Of a stretch of DNA of 64,000 nucleotides, positions 34,589-43,999 are shown one piece after another (within the stretch, counting starts at the first letter, position 1; each line of letters opens with the position of its first letter). The notes beneath the pieces were generated by a model that ran no database searches, was not told where the DNA came from, and saw nothing but the letters and a program-made list of their open reading frames with translations. The position numbers and the translations under genes are program-made. Origin of the DNA: a virus. The DNA is taken from positions 42,546 through 106,545 of the IMG/VR virus record IMGVR_UViG_3300046673_000306. One strand, written 5' to 3'.

Positions 34589-36295
34589 TTAGGCCAGGCT
34601 CAGGTCGATCGTGAAGTTGATGAGGATGTCCAGGACCTCGCCAGCGGGCTTGTACGAGAACGACACCGTGTACTTGGTGATCGATCCCGGGTTCAGGAAC
34701 GCGGACGACGGAGCAAAGGCCAAGATATCGCCGGAGGCGATCCTGGTCGTCAGGTACAAGTCCGTGATGTCCTCGATCTCGGACGGGACCGTGGGGCTGC
34801 CGCGTTGGCCCAGGACCTGGCGCCGCAGCTCGTTGCGCAGACCCGAGATCATGTCGTCCCTAGTCTCCACCGTGGGGATGCTCTTCTCGATGTCGCTGGA
34901 GATGTCGACGGTGACGTCGTTGGCCGTGGTTACGACCCCGCTGAAGCTCTCCAGGACCATGCCGCCGTTGTCGTCCATGGTGTCCATCTGCACGGGGTTG
35001 AACACGGTCACGAAGTCGTCGAAGACGGGGATGATCACGTTGAGTTCGGTCAGCGACACCTGCTGCGTGCTCCGGTACGCCGCGAGGGCAACGGCCACGT
35101 ACGAGCCGTCGAGCGTGAGTTCCAACGCCGCGTTGTTGGACACGATCGACAGCTGCGGGTCGTAGTTGCAGGCGATGGTCAAGCGGCAGTTGTTGATGGC
35201 GTTGAAGCCCTGAAGCGCGGAGATCAGGGAGTTGTACGTGGAGTTGTTCTTGAGACCGGCGTAGCACCGGCGCTCGGACAGGAACTGCGGGTCCGCCATC
35301 TGGATGCAGTGCGCGAAGCACGCGGCGATCACGGGGTTCACGGACCCGTCCGCGAGGTTCCCGATCAGGGGCACGATGTAGTAGGGCTTGATCCCGGCCA
35401 CCGGCTGCTGGAGCTTGAGCAGCGCCGCCTGGAAGTCGGCCAGGGTCGGGGCGCCGGGGGTCGCGGGCGTGATCTGGCACAAGATCAACTGGCTGGCGCC
35501 GATCCCGGGGTCCATCGCGATCTGGGCGGCCATGGACAGCTGCGAGGCTGGGTCCAAGGTCCCGGGGCTGATCACGGACGTGATGGGTCCGTACTGGGAT
35601 ATGATCGGACCGAGGTTTCCTCCGGAGAAGTACATCGGGACGTAGTCGGAGGCGACCTTGGCATAGGTGTAGGTTGTCCAATACACGGCATCCGCCGCCG
35701 GTCCGTGACCCGCGATCCAGACGATGCCGGTGGGCCCCAGGACGTAGTCAGTGCCCAGGGCGTAGTCGGTCGTGGTCTGGAAGTTGCCGACGCGGGTGAT
35801 CACCAGCGGGGGGTGAGCCAGGGTATCGGTGCTGCCGACGGGCACGGGGTCCGTCGCCACGATCCCGGTGTCGCTGAAGGTCAGGCCCGTTACTTGACCG
35901 ATCAGGCCGAGGCCGAGGGTCGCGGGGGAGTCGCCCTCGACCGTGCGGTAGACGTTGTAGCCGATGGCGCCGGGGATCGCGGTCCAGGACAGGGCATTGT
36001 AGTTCGTTTTGCTGAGCACGGCGTTGCCCGAGGACGTGGTCGCGCCTGCGGAGGCCACGCTCTCTCCGCCGGGGTTGGCGGCGGTGATGACGTAGGTCCA
36101 GGTCGCGGTTCCGGCAGTGCCCATGACCGTCAGGGTCTGAGACGCGGGGGGCAGGAGTCCGAAGCGAGTGTCCTCCTCCGTGACCGTGAACGTGGTCGAC
36201 CCCTCTCCGATGATGGCCAGGACCCTCTGGGAAGCCGAGGTCGGGGCTCCGGTCGGGGACGGCGTGTACTGACTCGTGACTCTAGGCAATGCCAT
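34589..36295 (-). CDS. Contractile tail sheath with inserted FN3-like domain
   Basis: 568 aa, with a strong AGGAGG. The C-terminal half carries sheath features: VFDDFVTVFNPVQMD, then SSDIEKSIPTVETRDDMISG, and a final strand-rich domain (KYTVSFSYKPAGEVLDI) of the kind that weaves neighbouring subunits. Residues about 60-145 are an FN3-like insert (NYNALSWTAIPGAIGYNVYR). The insert is probably displayed on the sheath surface. Length is normal for sheaths. Confidence 0.85.
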   Translation of the reverse strand: MALPRVTSQYTPSPTGAPTSASQRVLAIIGEGSTTFTVTEEDTRFGLLPPASQTLTVMGTAGTATWTYVITAANPGGESVASAGATTSSGNAVLSKTNYNALSWTAIPGAIGYNVYRTVEGDSPATLGLGLIGQVTGLTFSDTGIVATDPVPVGSTDTLAHPPLVITRVGNFQTTTDYALGTDYVLGPTGIVWIAGHGPAADAVYWTTYTYAKVASDYVPMYFSGGNLGPIISQYGPITSVISPGTLDPASQLSMAAQIAMDPGIGASQLILCQITPATPGAPTLADFQAALLKLQQPVAGIKPYYIVPLIGNLADGSVNPVIAACFAHCIQMADPQFLSERRCYAGLKNNSTYNSLISALQGFNAINNCRLTIACNYDPQLSIVSNNAALELTLDGSYVAVALAAYRSTQQVSLTELNVIIPVFDDFVTVFNPVQMDTMDDNGGMVLESFSGVVTTANDVTVDISSDIEKSIPTVETRDDMISGLRNELRRQVLGQRGSPTVPSEIEDITDLYLTTRIASGDILAFAPSSAFLNPGSITKYTVSFSYKPAGEVLDILINFTIDLSLA

Positions 36296-37136
36296 GGTAA
36301 TCCTCCTGTGGTTTTTTGATCAGTGAATGCTCAGCCTTCCCCGATACGGATATCTCTGAAACGGTTTCCAGGTACTGGGCGGCTGCCGCCCACTCAATGG
36401 CGACGGAGACGCTGAGCTTGGACTGGTAGATTTGGTCGGCCCCGTACGGGGCCTGGGCGAATCCGGCGTGGGCGACGTCCAGGACTATGACCCCGTGCTT
36501 GCGCAGCTCCCGCTTCTTCTCGATCCACATTATGGCCATGGCCCGATCCGTGAGCAGGTCCCGGGCCTGCGTGTTCCGGGCCGAGGCCGTGACCTCCATG
36601 GTCATGTCGTAGAAGCCGCCGAAGACCATACCCGTGGGATGATGCGGGGAGGAGGCCCGGAAATTCTTGGCCGGGAACTCCTCGGGGCCGATCCTAGTCC
36701 CGAGCAGGGTCACGAAGTGGATGACCTTCCCCTCCGCCCTCTTCTCCTCGACTTTGAGCGAAAACTTGGGCCTCGGCTCCATCGCGGAGTGGTCACCGGC
36801 GTAGCCGAGGACTATGTCGTCTCCCGGGGTCGTGATCAGGGGCAGGTCGAAGACCCTCCTCGTGGCCGTGCCCCCGGGCTCCTCGACCAGGGCCAGCCCG
36901 AAGTAGTTTCCCATGGCGTCCCCGATGCCCATGCGCCGGAACTTGCCCGGCTTCCCGGTGACGGTCAGGCACGGGAAGTCCCGGACCTGATAGCCCCAGG
37001 CGTCGAGGACGATCGACTCCTCTGACCGCGACGGGCCCGTCTTGTCGGGCTGGAACAGGGCGTCGGAGGACAGGGCCCGGCGCAGGGTCGAGATCACGAT
37101 CCTGGTCGCCGCGAAGGAGAGGTGGATTTCAGCCAT
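36282..37136 (-). CDS. Neck/tail-completion structural protein
   Basis: 284 aa, between the neck protein at 37138 and the sheath. It begins AEIHLSFAATRIVISTLRRAL. The C-terminal half (about 165-265) has mixed strands and helices. The position fits a tail terminator or completion protein that caps the tube and sheath. No motif confirms it. It overlaps the sheath gene start by 14 nt. Confidence 0.55.
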   Translation of the reverse strand: MAEIHLSFAATRIVISTLRRALSSDALFQPDKTGPSRSEESIVLDAWGYQVRDFPCLTVTGKPGKFRRMGIGDAMGNYFGLALVEEPGGTATRRVFDLPLITTPGDDIVLGYAGDHSAMEPRPKFSLKVEEKRAEGKVIHFVTLLGTRIGPEEFPAKNFRASSPHHPTGMVFGGFYDMTMEVTASARNTQARDLLTDRAMAIMWIEKKRELRKHGVIVLDVAHAGFAQAPYGADQIYQSKLSVSVAIEWAAAAQYLETVSEISVSGKAEHSLIKKPQEDYHGIA

Positions 37137-37137
37137 G

Positions 37138-38595
37138 TTAGCCCAGGAAATCCTTGGGATTGACGAATATCGTGCCGTTTACGTTCTGAGGGTCGGTGAC
37201 TAGCCCCGATTCCTTTCCCTGCAAGACGCGGAGCCTGTTGAGGTCACCGGCTTGGACGTCCAGGGGCGCGCCCAGGTCGAAGATCGACTCCACGCCGTAA
37301 ATGGGGTGGGTTTGATCCATGAGTTCGACGTTGGCCTCTTGGATGATCATGACGCCCTGGACCCGGTACGGGGATACCGAACCTATCTGGTACCGGAGCG
37401 TGGCGTTGATGGCGGCCTCGTAGCTGACGTAATAGGTCGAGGACTTCTGGGGTCGGCGGCCCTCCGGGAGCCAGAGGATGCCGCTTCCGACGATGGTCGC
37501 GATGAAGCCCGAGGCCGGGAACTTGTCTTGGTCCGATATCCCGGAGCCGTAGCCGCCGTCTAAGGTCACGATGAAGAACCCGGCGTCGGCCATAGTCCCC
37601 TTCCGGAGGGTGGCGGTCACGCGCTTGCGCTTGGCCGCCTGGCAGAAGACGCTGACGGTCAGGCCCGGGGCGAAGCCAGCGTCAGCGTAGAGCGTGACCT
37701 TGGGCTGCGTCACCCCCAGGAGGTTGTCGTGCGCCGGTGGGTCCAGGGGCGCGACCTTGCCCAGGACACGGAGGACCCGGGAATCCGGGTCCGGGGGCGG
37801 GGTCAGGGCGTCGGCGACCGCGAGTTCGCCGCCGGTCAGGATGTAGTCGACGCCGTCGACGAAGTCCTCACCACCGCCGACCTGGGGAGGCACGTCGTAG
37901 CCGTTGTCCGGCGTCGAGATCGGGGCGGGGTTGGGGACGGATAGGGTGGAGCCGTCACGGGTCCTACTGATCTTGAGGACCTTCCGCGCGTTCAGCTTCA
38001 ATAGGGGATCGACGTTGGGGTCCAGGGCGCCCCGGATCACGGGCTCGGCCTGGAACCTGACGCAGTCCGTGACCGGGGCCCGGGATAGGGAGACGACGAA
38101 GTCCCGGTCCCGAAGCGGGAAGTTTGGCATCAGCGTCAGCATCGGCTTCTGCTCAAGGGTGATCCCCAGCTCCGTCAGCTTCCTGGCCATGGGGTTGGGG
38201 CCGATGGTTCCTACGCTGCGGCCCATGAAGTCGTAGCCGCCCACGAACCTTGTGTTCCAGCAGATGCGGCAGCCGTCCTGGGCCTGATTCGTGACGGGGT
38301 CGACGCAGGCGCAGGTCTCGCCGAAGCGCTTCTGGCGGTAGATCAGCAGGTCCTCACCCACGGCCTTGAGCGCCAGCACCCGCGTGTTCAGGGCCTGATT
38401 CACGACCAAGTCCATGGCCATGATCTGGTCAGGCTGATCCTGGTAGGGCCCCAGGGGGTCGGGGAACGCCGACGCCGGGTCCACGGCCCCGGGGACGGGC
38501 GGGCGCCAGCCGGACTCGGGGGGAGCGACCGGGCTGAAGGCCTGGTCCGCAGGACCCCCGACGCTGCCGAACGGCTTCTCGAATTTTCCGTTCAT
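37138..38595 (-). CDS. Head-tail connector/neck protein with Cys cluster
   Basis: 485 aa. The N-terminal 60 residues are proline-rich. Near residues 90-115 is a cysteine cluster (C-A-C...C-R-I-C-W-N-T-R-F-V-G-G-Y) that I recall from virion connector proteins of large myoviruses. The remainder is beta-rich with Ig-like spacing. The cysteines probably bind zinc. Position next to the sheath supports a neck role. Confidence 0.58.
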   Translation of the reverse strand: MNGKFEKPFGSVGGPADQAFSPVAPPESGWRPPVPGAVDPASAFPDPLGPYQDQPDQIMAMDLVVNQALNTRVLALKAVGEDLLIYRQKRFGETCACVDPVTNQAQDGCRICWNTRFVGGYDFMGRSVGTIGPNPMARKLTELGITLEQKPMLTLMPNFPLRDRDFVVSLSRAPVTDCVRFQAEPVIRGALDPNVDPLLKLNARKVLKISRTRDGSTLSVPNPAPISTPDNGYDVPPQVGGGEDFVDGVDYILTGGELAVADALTPPPDPDSRVLRVLGKVAPLDPPAHDNLLGVTQPKVTLYADAGFAPGLTVSVFCQAAKRKRVTATLRKGTMADAGFFIVTLDGGYGSGISDQDKFPASGFIATIVGSGILWLPEGRRPQKSSTYYVSYEAAINATLRYQIGSVSPYRVQGVMIIQEANVELMDQTHPIYGVESIFDLGAPLDVQAGDLNRLRVLQGKESGLVTDPQNVNGTIFVNPKDFLG

Positions 38596-38599
38596 CTTC

Positions 38600-39931
38600 C
38601 TATCGAATCCTCATTTGTCTTGGCGCGTATACCCTTATACGGAAAGAGAGCGGGCTCGTGAGGATTCCCTCGCCGTGGACGAAGCGCATCGTGCAGTAGA
38701 GCTTGATGGATTTGAGTTCTGTGGCGAAGGCCGACTCCTCGGCCTGGACCATGTTGTTGTAGAGCATGGTCCGGTTGATGCTGATCGTGGTCCCGCCAGC
38801 CCCGAGGTTGAACTCCTTAGCGGCCTCAAGCGCGGCCTGAGACCTCAGAGCGGCCAGGCGCGCGGCCACGAGGATGTAGTTGAAGAAATCCTTCGGTGCA
38901 GTCTCAAGGTTGAAGTCCGTGACCATGGGTATGGCGTTGACGCGGCTGAGACCCATGCTGATCGCCAGCCAGAGGTCGTCGTCGGACCAGCGCCTGACCC
39001 TGGGGTCCGGGGGGTTGTCCTTGAGCAGGGCCCGGAGGTTGACGATGTACCTCTCCGCCTGCGGCGAGAAGTTGCAGATGGACTCGGAGGGGGCGCTGCA
39101 CCGGCCCGACCTGTCCATGGACGTGACGAAGTAAGTGTAGTAGTCGGGGAAGAACTCGACGCCGCCGCCGACAGAGTCGTCGCAGAACTCCAGGCGCTCG
39201 CAGGCCCTGACGCAGCCGATCCTGTGCTCGTTGCGCCAGACCTCGTAGAGCACGATCTCGGGTATGGCCGCGACCGCGCTCCACGTCAGCTTGATCCGGT
39301 GCTTGTTCCGGTCCAGGGGGTTGGAGGTGTAGACGGCTTGGAGCGCCGTGGGCGGAGGCACCGGCTTCTCGGGCTCGCACTCGCGGCGATCGCCGCAGGG
39401 GCTGGGCTCGCCGTCGCAGCGGTGATACTCGCCGTCACGGTACCTGAAGAGGGCGTTGTCGTGGTCCCGCCACCACCAGGTCCAGTCATAGAGGTAGCAC
39501 CAGCGGTGCCGGTAGGGGTCGTACCACCAGAAGCAGTCGTTGTAGTAGACCGTCCAGGTATAGACGTCGCGGAAGTAGAACCCCCAGCGGTGGTACGATC
39601 CATCGAAATGGTGGCAGAGTTCGTGCTCGGACCAGTGCCGCCAGTGGTAGCCCCGGTCGTTGATGTCCCAGGATATGTCCTCGGCCCTGATCCTATCCTC
39701 GACCTCGCGGTCCATCATGGGCCTGAGCCGGATTTCCTCAGGAGCGATCAGCCTGTGGTCGTCGCGCTCGATGGGCTTCTGGCAGATGGGCCTGCCCTGG
39801 GGTCCCGTCGCGGGGTACTGGATGCTGCCGGGAGAGCCGTGCTCGACCATGCGGTCGCCGACAGGCCTGCGGCGCCAGTGCTCCTGGCGCGGGTGCTGGT
39901 CCTGGTGGGGGTCGGGGATAGGATCGCCCAC
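38600..39931 (-). CDS. Neck-region structural protein with Trp/Tyr/His-rich module and FN3 domain, GTG start
   Basis: 443 aa from GTG 39931, which follows directly after the TAA of a 27-codon frame. Residues about 88-172 are extraordinarily rich in Trp, Tyr, His and Phe, with about a dozen Trp. An FN3-like domain follows (about 190-285: PPPTALQAV, IKLTWSAV). A helical C-terminal domain comes last (about 290-440; W-S-D-D-D-L-W-L-A-I-S-M-G-L) and looks like the conserved neck part. The role of the aromatic module is unknown. Confidence 0.6.
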   Translation of the reverse strand: MGDPIPDPHQDQHPRQEHWRRRPVGDRMVEHGSPGSIQYPATGPQGRPICQKPIERDDHRLIAPEEIRLRPMMDREVEDRIRAEDISWDINDRGYHWRHWSEHELCHHFDGSYHRWGFYFRDVYTWTVYYNDCFWWYDPYRHRWCYLYDWTWWWRDHDNALFRYRDGEYHRCDGEPSPCGDRRECEPEKPVPPPTALQAVYTSNPLDRNKHRIKLTWSAVAAIPEIVLYEVWRNEHRIGCVRACERLEFCDDSVGGGVEFFPDYYTYFVTSMDRSGRCSAPSESICNFSPQAERYIVNLRALLKDNPPDPRVRRWSDDDLWLAISMGLSRVNAIPMVTDFNLETAPKDFFNYILVAARLAALRSQAALEAAKEFNLGAGGTTISINRTMLYNNMVQAEESAFATELKSIKLYCTMRFVHGEGILTSPLSFRIRVYAPRQMRIR

Positions 39932-40015
39932 TTAGCTGACCCCCATGATCGTCGGCGCTGAGATCGGGGCTGCCGAGCGCGTGAACGTACCGACGGTCAC
40001 TGATTGGTTGGCCAT
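39932..40015 (-). CDS. Tiny open frame between fibre and neck genes
   Basis: 27 aa (MANQSVTVGTFTRSAAPISA...). It exactly fills the gap: a GGCGGT lies upstream of its ATG, and its TAA is directly followed by the GTG of the next gene. It may be a real mini-protein or a leader that couples translation. The evidence is spacing only. Confidence 0.4.
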   Translation of the reverse strand: MANQSVTVGTFTRSAAPISAPTIMGVS

Positions 40016-40021
40016 ATCACA

Positions 40022-43000
40022 CTACCGCCAAACTGAAACACGGACAACTGCACCTGCACCTTGAGCCGAGGTCCAAGTCACGTCCAGGAAGTCGCTGATC
40101 TGATTGGCGAATCCCACGATGATCGTCGGGACTGCCCCCGGAACCTTGTACGCCACGGTCATTATGGTATCTGAAGTCAAAAGACCCGCTAACGACATGG
40201 TTTCGGTCGCGGTAGCACCGGTACCCGGTGCACTATCGATGACTACGATTCCCTTCGGTACCGTAGGCTCCCATTGGGAATCGGTGGCACTATAAGTTAA
40301 AACCTGGCCATCGGTTGGGGTGGCCTCTGTTACTGGGGTGTTTCGGATACCTGCGACTGTGGGATTAGGTAATGTCCCTGAGAGGTCTCCGCCAAGAGCG
40401 GACGACCCACCAAATAATAGCGAGCCTCCTACATTGATACTACCGTTCACGTCAAGAGGATGTGCCGGAGATGATGTGTTTATGCCGACCTGGCCCGTAG
40501 AGTTGACAAAGATCGACGATGCTGGCGCCGCATGGTCCAGGTGGAACACAGCTGCACCGTTAAATCCATTACTGCCGGTAAGAGACTTTAGTTCAAAAGC
40601 TCCACCGGTATTTCTGGCCACAACCTGCCACCTAGTAGTCGCCAAGGTGTATGGGGTAAGGGTCAAGGAGCCGTCTAGGATTTGCCCATATGTTGCGTTA
40701 CCGCTAGAGCTGATACTAGCTCCATTAACGGCATCGACCTGAAACACGAGGCCCACGGAATGGCCGTAATGCCCGAGCTGAACTGTGAACACACCGCAGC
40801 CACCAGTGCCTGGGATGGTCTCTACACCACCGTTGGCTACGCCGAGCTTAAGGCTCGCCGCGACATCCAGGCCAGAGAGGCCAGTAGTCACGACCAGGGA
40901 AGCATTGTACTTATTGAAGGCGTCTCCGGGAGTGGTAAGCGTATATATTGTGTTCGTAAAACTCGCCGTGAACGATGCGTAAGAATGCGAGTACGCACCC
41001 CCCGTGGGGTGCGTCGAAGGAACTGGCGCTGTCTGAGCATGACTTGGGTCACCACTCACCGCAACGCCAACCAAAATCGCGGCGGCGGGGTATGACAAAA
41101 CTGCCACCATGACCTGCGCTGCCGTCGAGACCCCCGATGCTATCTGGACATGTATGGCCGCCGAGGATACTGTCACGACCTCTGAACCTGCGGTGCCGCC
41201 GGTTTGGTAAGAGATTGCGATGGCACGTCCCGCAAGCCCAGTCGAAATAGAAGTATACGTGAGGTCCTGTATGACTACGCTCGATACACTATCCACGGAA
41301 GCCGGAGTAGAGGCGCGCACGGCGCTCTGGATGGCTGCTGCAATATTGGCCCCACCGGTTATAGCAGATGAACCCAGGTTAATGGTCAATGGGGATTCCC
41401 CATTGATAGTCATCGTCAACGTGGAGTTCGCCGCCACCGAAGTCGCGGCTCCAGATCCCCCTACGGACTGCCACCCAAAGATAGATCCCGTCCAGAGAGA
41501 CAAACCGCCACCAGTCGCCCCTGCTGACCCAGAAAGAATATTAACAGACCCGCCATTATAATCGGAGTCGCCTGCGAGCGCGTATATAGCACCGCCCCCA
41601 AGCGAGCCGCTAGTCCCATAAGCTCTGCCGCCAATAAGTATAATTCCATCCCCAGCACTGCCTGGAGCCACTGCTCCAGAGGGGCCCATTATTTCAACCG
41701 GAGACAAGTACCCACTGGCATTTATAGACGGCACAAGGATAGCGCCTGGTGAATTTAATGGATTGCTGGATTTGAGATTAACCCCTGAGATGGCCGCACC
41801 ATATCCAGGTCCAAAAATAGTTGGCAGAAACGCCGGACCCACTGGAGACCAATTGAAGATTGGCATTGAATTGTTCGTGTCGCTAGAGAAGGTCTCACCC
41901 TGAATAGCGTGAACGGAAGTCACCGAAGGATTCGGGTATTCCCCGGATAAATCACCGCCTGCATAGCCGGTTGGGGTGGCCTCTGTGATTGGGGCCGGTA
42001 GATTAGTTGGCTCCCATTGGGAATCGGTGGCACTATAAGTTAAAACCTGGCCATCGGTTGGGGTGGCCTCTGTTACTGGGGTGTTTCGGATACCTGCGAC
42101 TGTGGGATTAGGTAATGTCCCTGAGAGGTCTCCGCCAAGAGCGGACGACCCACCAAATAATAGCGAGCCTCCTACATTGATACTACCGTTCACGTCAAGA
42201 GGATGTGCCGGAGATGATGTGTTTATGCCGACCTGCTCGGAGGAATTGACGAATAGTGCTGGTGGGACTCCAAAACCGGAACCGGAACCAGCTTTATATA
42301 ACCCGAAAGAACCATCGGAATCCGAATGTTCAAGAACCCACATTCCTGATCTATTGGCGGCATGAAGAAACACTCTTGCGTTAGGATTCTGACCCGAATT
42401 CGAACCTCCGAATATATTTAGACCATCCCCATCCCAATAACCGATCGTAGATGTCCCCGGACTACCGCTCCCTGCGATGAAGTGAAATCCACCAGTGCCT
42501 CCCACGCCTCCGAAATACTCTTGCCCACCATTATCAATTCCTAATTGCAGAGCTGCCGCCACGTCTGGACTAGACAAACCAGTGCTGACCACGAGACTGG
42601 CTTGCATGTGGGTTAGAACATCCCCTGGGGCCACCATCTGGTACGCGCCTCCAGAAAATTGACACTGGAATCCAGAATACGAGATTTGATTCGTGGGAGT
42701 CGCGGCAGTCAAGGCCTGAACCTTGGCTTGGATATCAGCCGCAATCGCAATCCCCGTGCTATTGGCGGCCAGGACAATAGTCTGCGCAGCTTCACCATCG
42801 ATAGACATGGTCAATGTCGCGCCCGCAGAGACCGAGGTTGCGGGGCTATCGCCGCTATCGGATTCCCATCCGAGCACATTGCCTGAGAAGAAAGTCATGC
42901 CGCCGCCTGAGGTGCCTCCACTGATACCAGCCGCGATGTTCATCCCGCCGCCGCTGAAGTCAGGGGAACCAGCAGAAATGAAAGCGTTGCCCCCGGATTG

Positions 43001-43639
43001 AGTGAAGTTCGTTCCGAAGACAGGCGCCCCCGAAATCCATGCCCCGCCGCTTAATCCGAGAGCACTAGGATTGTTTTGACCCATGGAAGGAGCCATCACC
43101 GCCGGATACGAGTATCCATCGGCATCCACGTCGGGGGCCAGGAAACCGCCTGCAAAGTATCCCTTTGGATTGGGCGACAAGAGCGTGGCCCCGTACATAG
43201 CCGCGCCACTGGCGGGGAATGGCGGCGCCGGGAATGATGCGGCGGTTATAACCGGAGTCGCATCCGACGACACCGACTCGCCATTCGGCATGAGCACGGA
43301 CTGCGCAACGACGGCCTGCCATGTCGCGGTCGTGGCTGACGTCGCAATCAGGGCCTGCCCCGGGGCCGGTGGCGCGGCTGCGCTTACGACGACCGGGGAA
43401 CCAGTAGTGGCCAAGCTCGTAGCTGCCCCACCTCCCCCGCTACCCGGGGCCCAGGACGTCCCGTTAAAGACCAGGGCCTGCCCCGTAGTCGGTGCCGTTG
43501 GCGACAGCGGGGTACCGGCCAGCATCAGCGCCGCAGTGTCGATCGCGGTGAAGTTGGCGTTGATCTTGGCCCCAAACAGGTCGTAGGCGCTGATCGGGGG
43601 CAGGTCTAGGTTCAGGTTCGGGGTGAATGTATCGGGCAT
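40022..43639 (-). CDS. Large tail fibre/tailspike with duplicated beta modules
   Basis: 1205 aa. The N-terminus (PDTFTPNLNLDLPPISAYD) and early NANFTAIDTAALML look like a virion-attachment helix used by many fibres. The body is Gly/Ser/Ala-rich beta structure in two tandem modules that share VGINTSSPAHPLDVNGSINV and the following stretch. The second copy is encoded by a perfect DNA repeat. GGAG precedes the ATG. It probably forms a trimeric host-binding fibre. Base composition is lower in GC than that of neighbours. Confidence 0.72.
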   Translation of the reverse strand: MPDTFTPNLNLDLPPISAYDLFGAKINANFTAIDTAALMLAGTPLSPTAPTTGQALVFNGTSWAPGSGGGGAATSLATTGSPVVVSAAAPPAPGQALIATSATTATWQAVVAQSVLMPNGESVSSDATPVITAASFPAPPFPASGAAMYGATLLSPNPKGYFAGGFLAPDVDADGYSYPAVMAPSMGQNNPSALGLSGGAWISGAPVFGTNFTQSGGNAFISAGSPDFSGGGMNIAAGISGGTSGGGMTFFSGNVLGWESDSGDSPATSVSAGATLTMSIDGEAAQTIVLAANSTGIAIAADIQAKVQALTAATPTNQISYSGFQCQFSGGAYQMVAPGDVLTHMQASLVVSTGLSSPDVAAALQLGIDNGGQEYFGGVGGTGGFHFIAGSGSPGTSTIGYWDGDGLNIFGGSNSGQNPNARVFLHAANRSGMWVLEHSDSDGSFGLYKAGSGSGFGVPPALFVNSSEQVGINTSSPAHPLDVNGSINVGGSLLFGGSSALGGDLSGTLPNPTVAGIRNTPVTEATPTDGQVLTYSATDSQWEPTNLPAPITEATPTGYAGGDLSGEYPNPSVTSVHAIQGETFSSDTNNSMPIFNWSPVGPAFLPTIFGPGYGAAISGVNLKSSNPLNSPGAILVPSINASGYLSPVEIMGPSGAVAPGSAGDGIILIGGRAYGTSGSLGGGAIYALAGDSDYNGGSVNILSGSAGATGGGLSLWTGSIFGWQSVGGSGAATSVAANSTLTMTINGESPLTINLGSSAITGGANIAAAIQSAVRASTPASVDSVSSVVIQDLTYTSISTGLAGRAIAISYQTGGTAGSEVVTVSSAAIHVQIASGVSTAAQVMVAVLSYPAAAILVGVAVSGDPSHAQTAPVPSTHPTGGAYSHSYASFTASFTNTIYTLTTPGDAFNKYNASLVVTTGLSGLDVAASLKLGVANGGVETIPGTGGCGVFTVQLGHYGHSVGLVFQVDAVNGASISSSGNATYGQILDGSLTLTPYTLATTRWQVVARNTGGAFELKSLTGSNGFNGAAVFHLDHAAPASSIFVNSTGQVGINTSSPAHPLDVNGSINVGGSLLFGGSSALGGDLSGTLPNPTVAGIRNTPVTEATPTDGQVLTYSATDSQWEPTVPKGIVVIDSAPGTGATATETMSLAGLLTSDTIMTVAYKVPGAVPTIIVGFANQISDFLDVTWTSAQGAGAVVRVSVWR
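40266..40492. repeat. 227-bp perfect direct repeat, copy 1
   Basis: By direct comparison this stretch is identical to 42,009-42,235 (offset 1,743 bp). Both lie in frame inside the fibre gene and encode the same module, which begins at the V-G-I-N-T-S-S-P motif. Confidence 0.93.
42009..42235. repeat. 227-bp perfect direct repeat, copy 2
   Basis: Identical to 40,266-40,492. The flanks diverge at once (GCCCGTAG versus CTCGGAGG on one side), which marks a sharp boundary. Confidence 0.93.
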
Positions 43640-43642
43640 AGA

Positions 43643-43996
43643 TCAGACTCCGTAGGGGACCTCGGCGTTGGCTGGTGGGGCTGCGGCCTCGCCGTATGGA
43701 CGCGCGCCGTAGTCCGTGCACTCGACGGCGACCAGGGTATAGTAGACGTCCTGCCCGAAGATGGGGTCGTCGACGTCGACGTCGGTGTAGGACGTGGCCC
43801 TCGGGCCCAGGTCAAACTCACTGGCGATCATGGGCCCGGGGGCGCTGACAACCGGGCTCCGAAAGAGCCGGTACCCGATCACGTGGTGGCCTGCGGCGTC
43901 GGCGGGCGCGTACGGGGACCAGGATAGCAGGACGCTATTGCGGTTGGGCAGTAGCGTCGCGCTCAGTCCCGGGGGAGCGATCAGTTCATAGGCCAT
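43643..43996 (-). CDS. Single FN3-domain structural protein
   Basis: 117 aa, essentially one fibronectin-type-III fold: APPGLSATL, SVLLSWSPY, VIGYRLFRSP, YTDVDVDD, VYYTLVAVE in order. It lies between two fibre or decoration genes. It probably decorates or bridges virion parts, as FN3 modules do in many phages. Confidence 0.72.
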   Translation of the reverse strand: MAYELIAPPGLSATLLPNRNSVLLSWSPYAPADAAGHHVIGYRLFRSPVVSAPGPMIASEFDLGPRATSYTDVDVDDPIFGQDVYYTLVAVECTDYGARPYGEAAAPPANAEVPYGV

Positions 43997-43999
43997 GTC

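Noticed and set aside
34532-36319. Long rightward open frame (595 codons) opposite the sheath
   Set aside because: Fully antisense to the sheath gene, with shadow-type composition.
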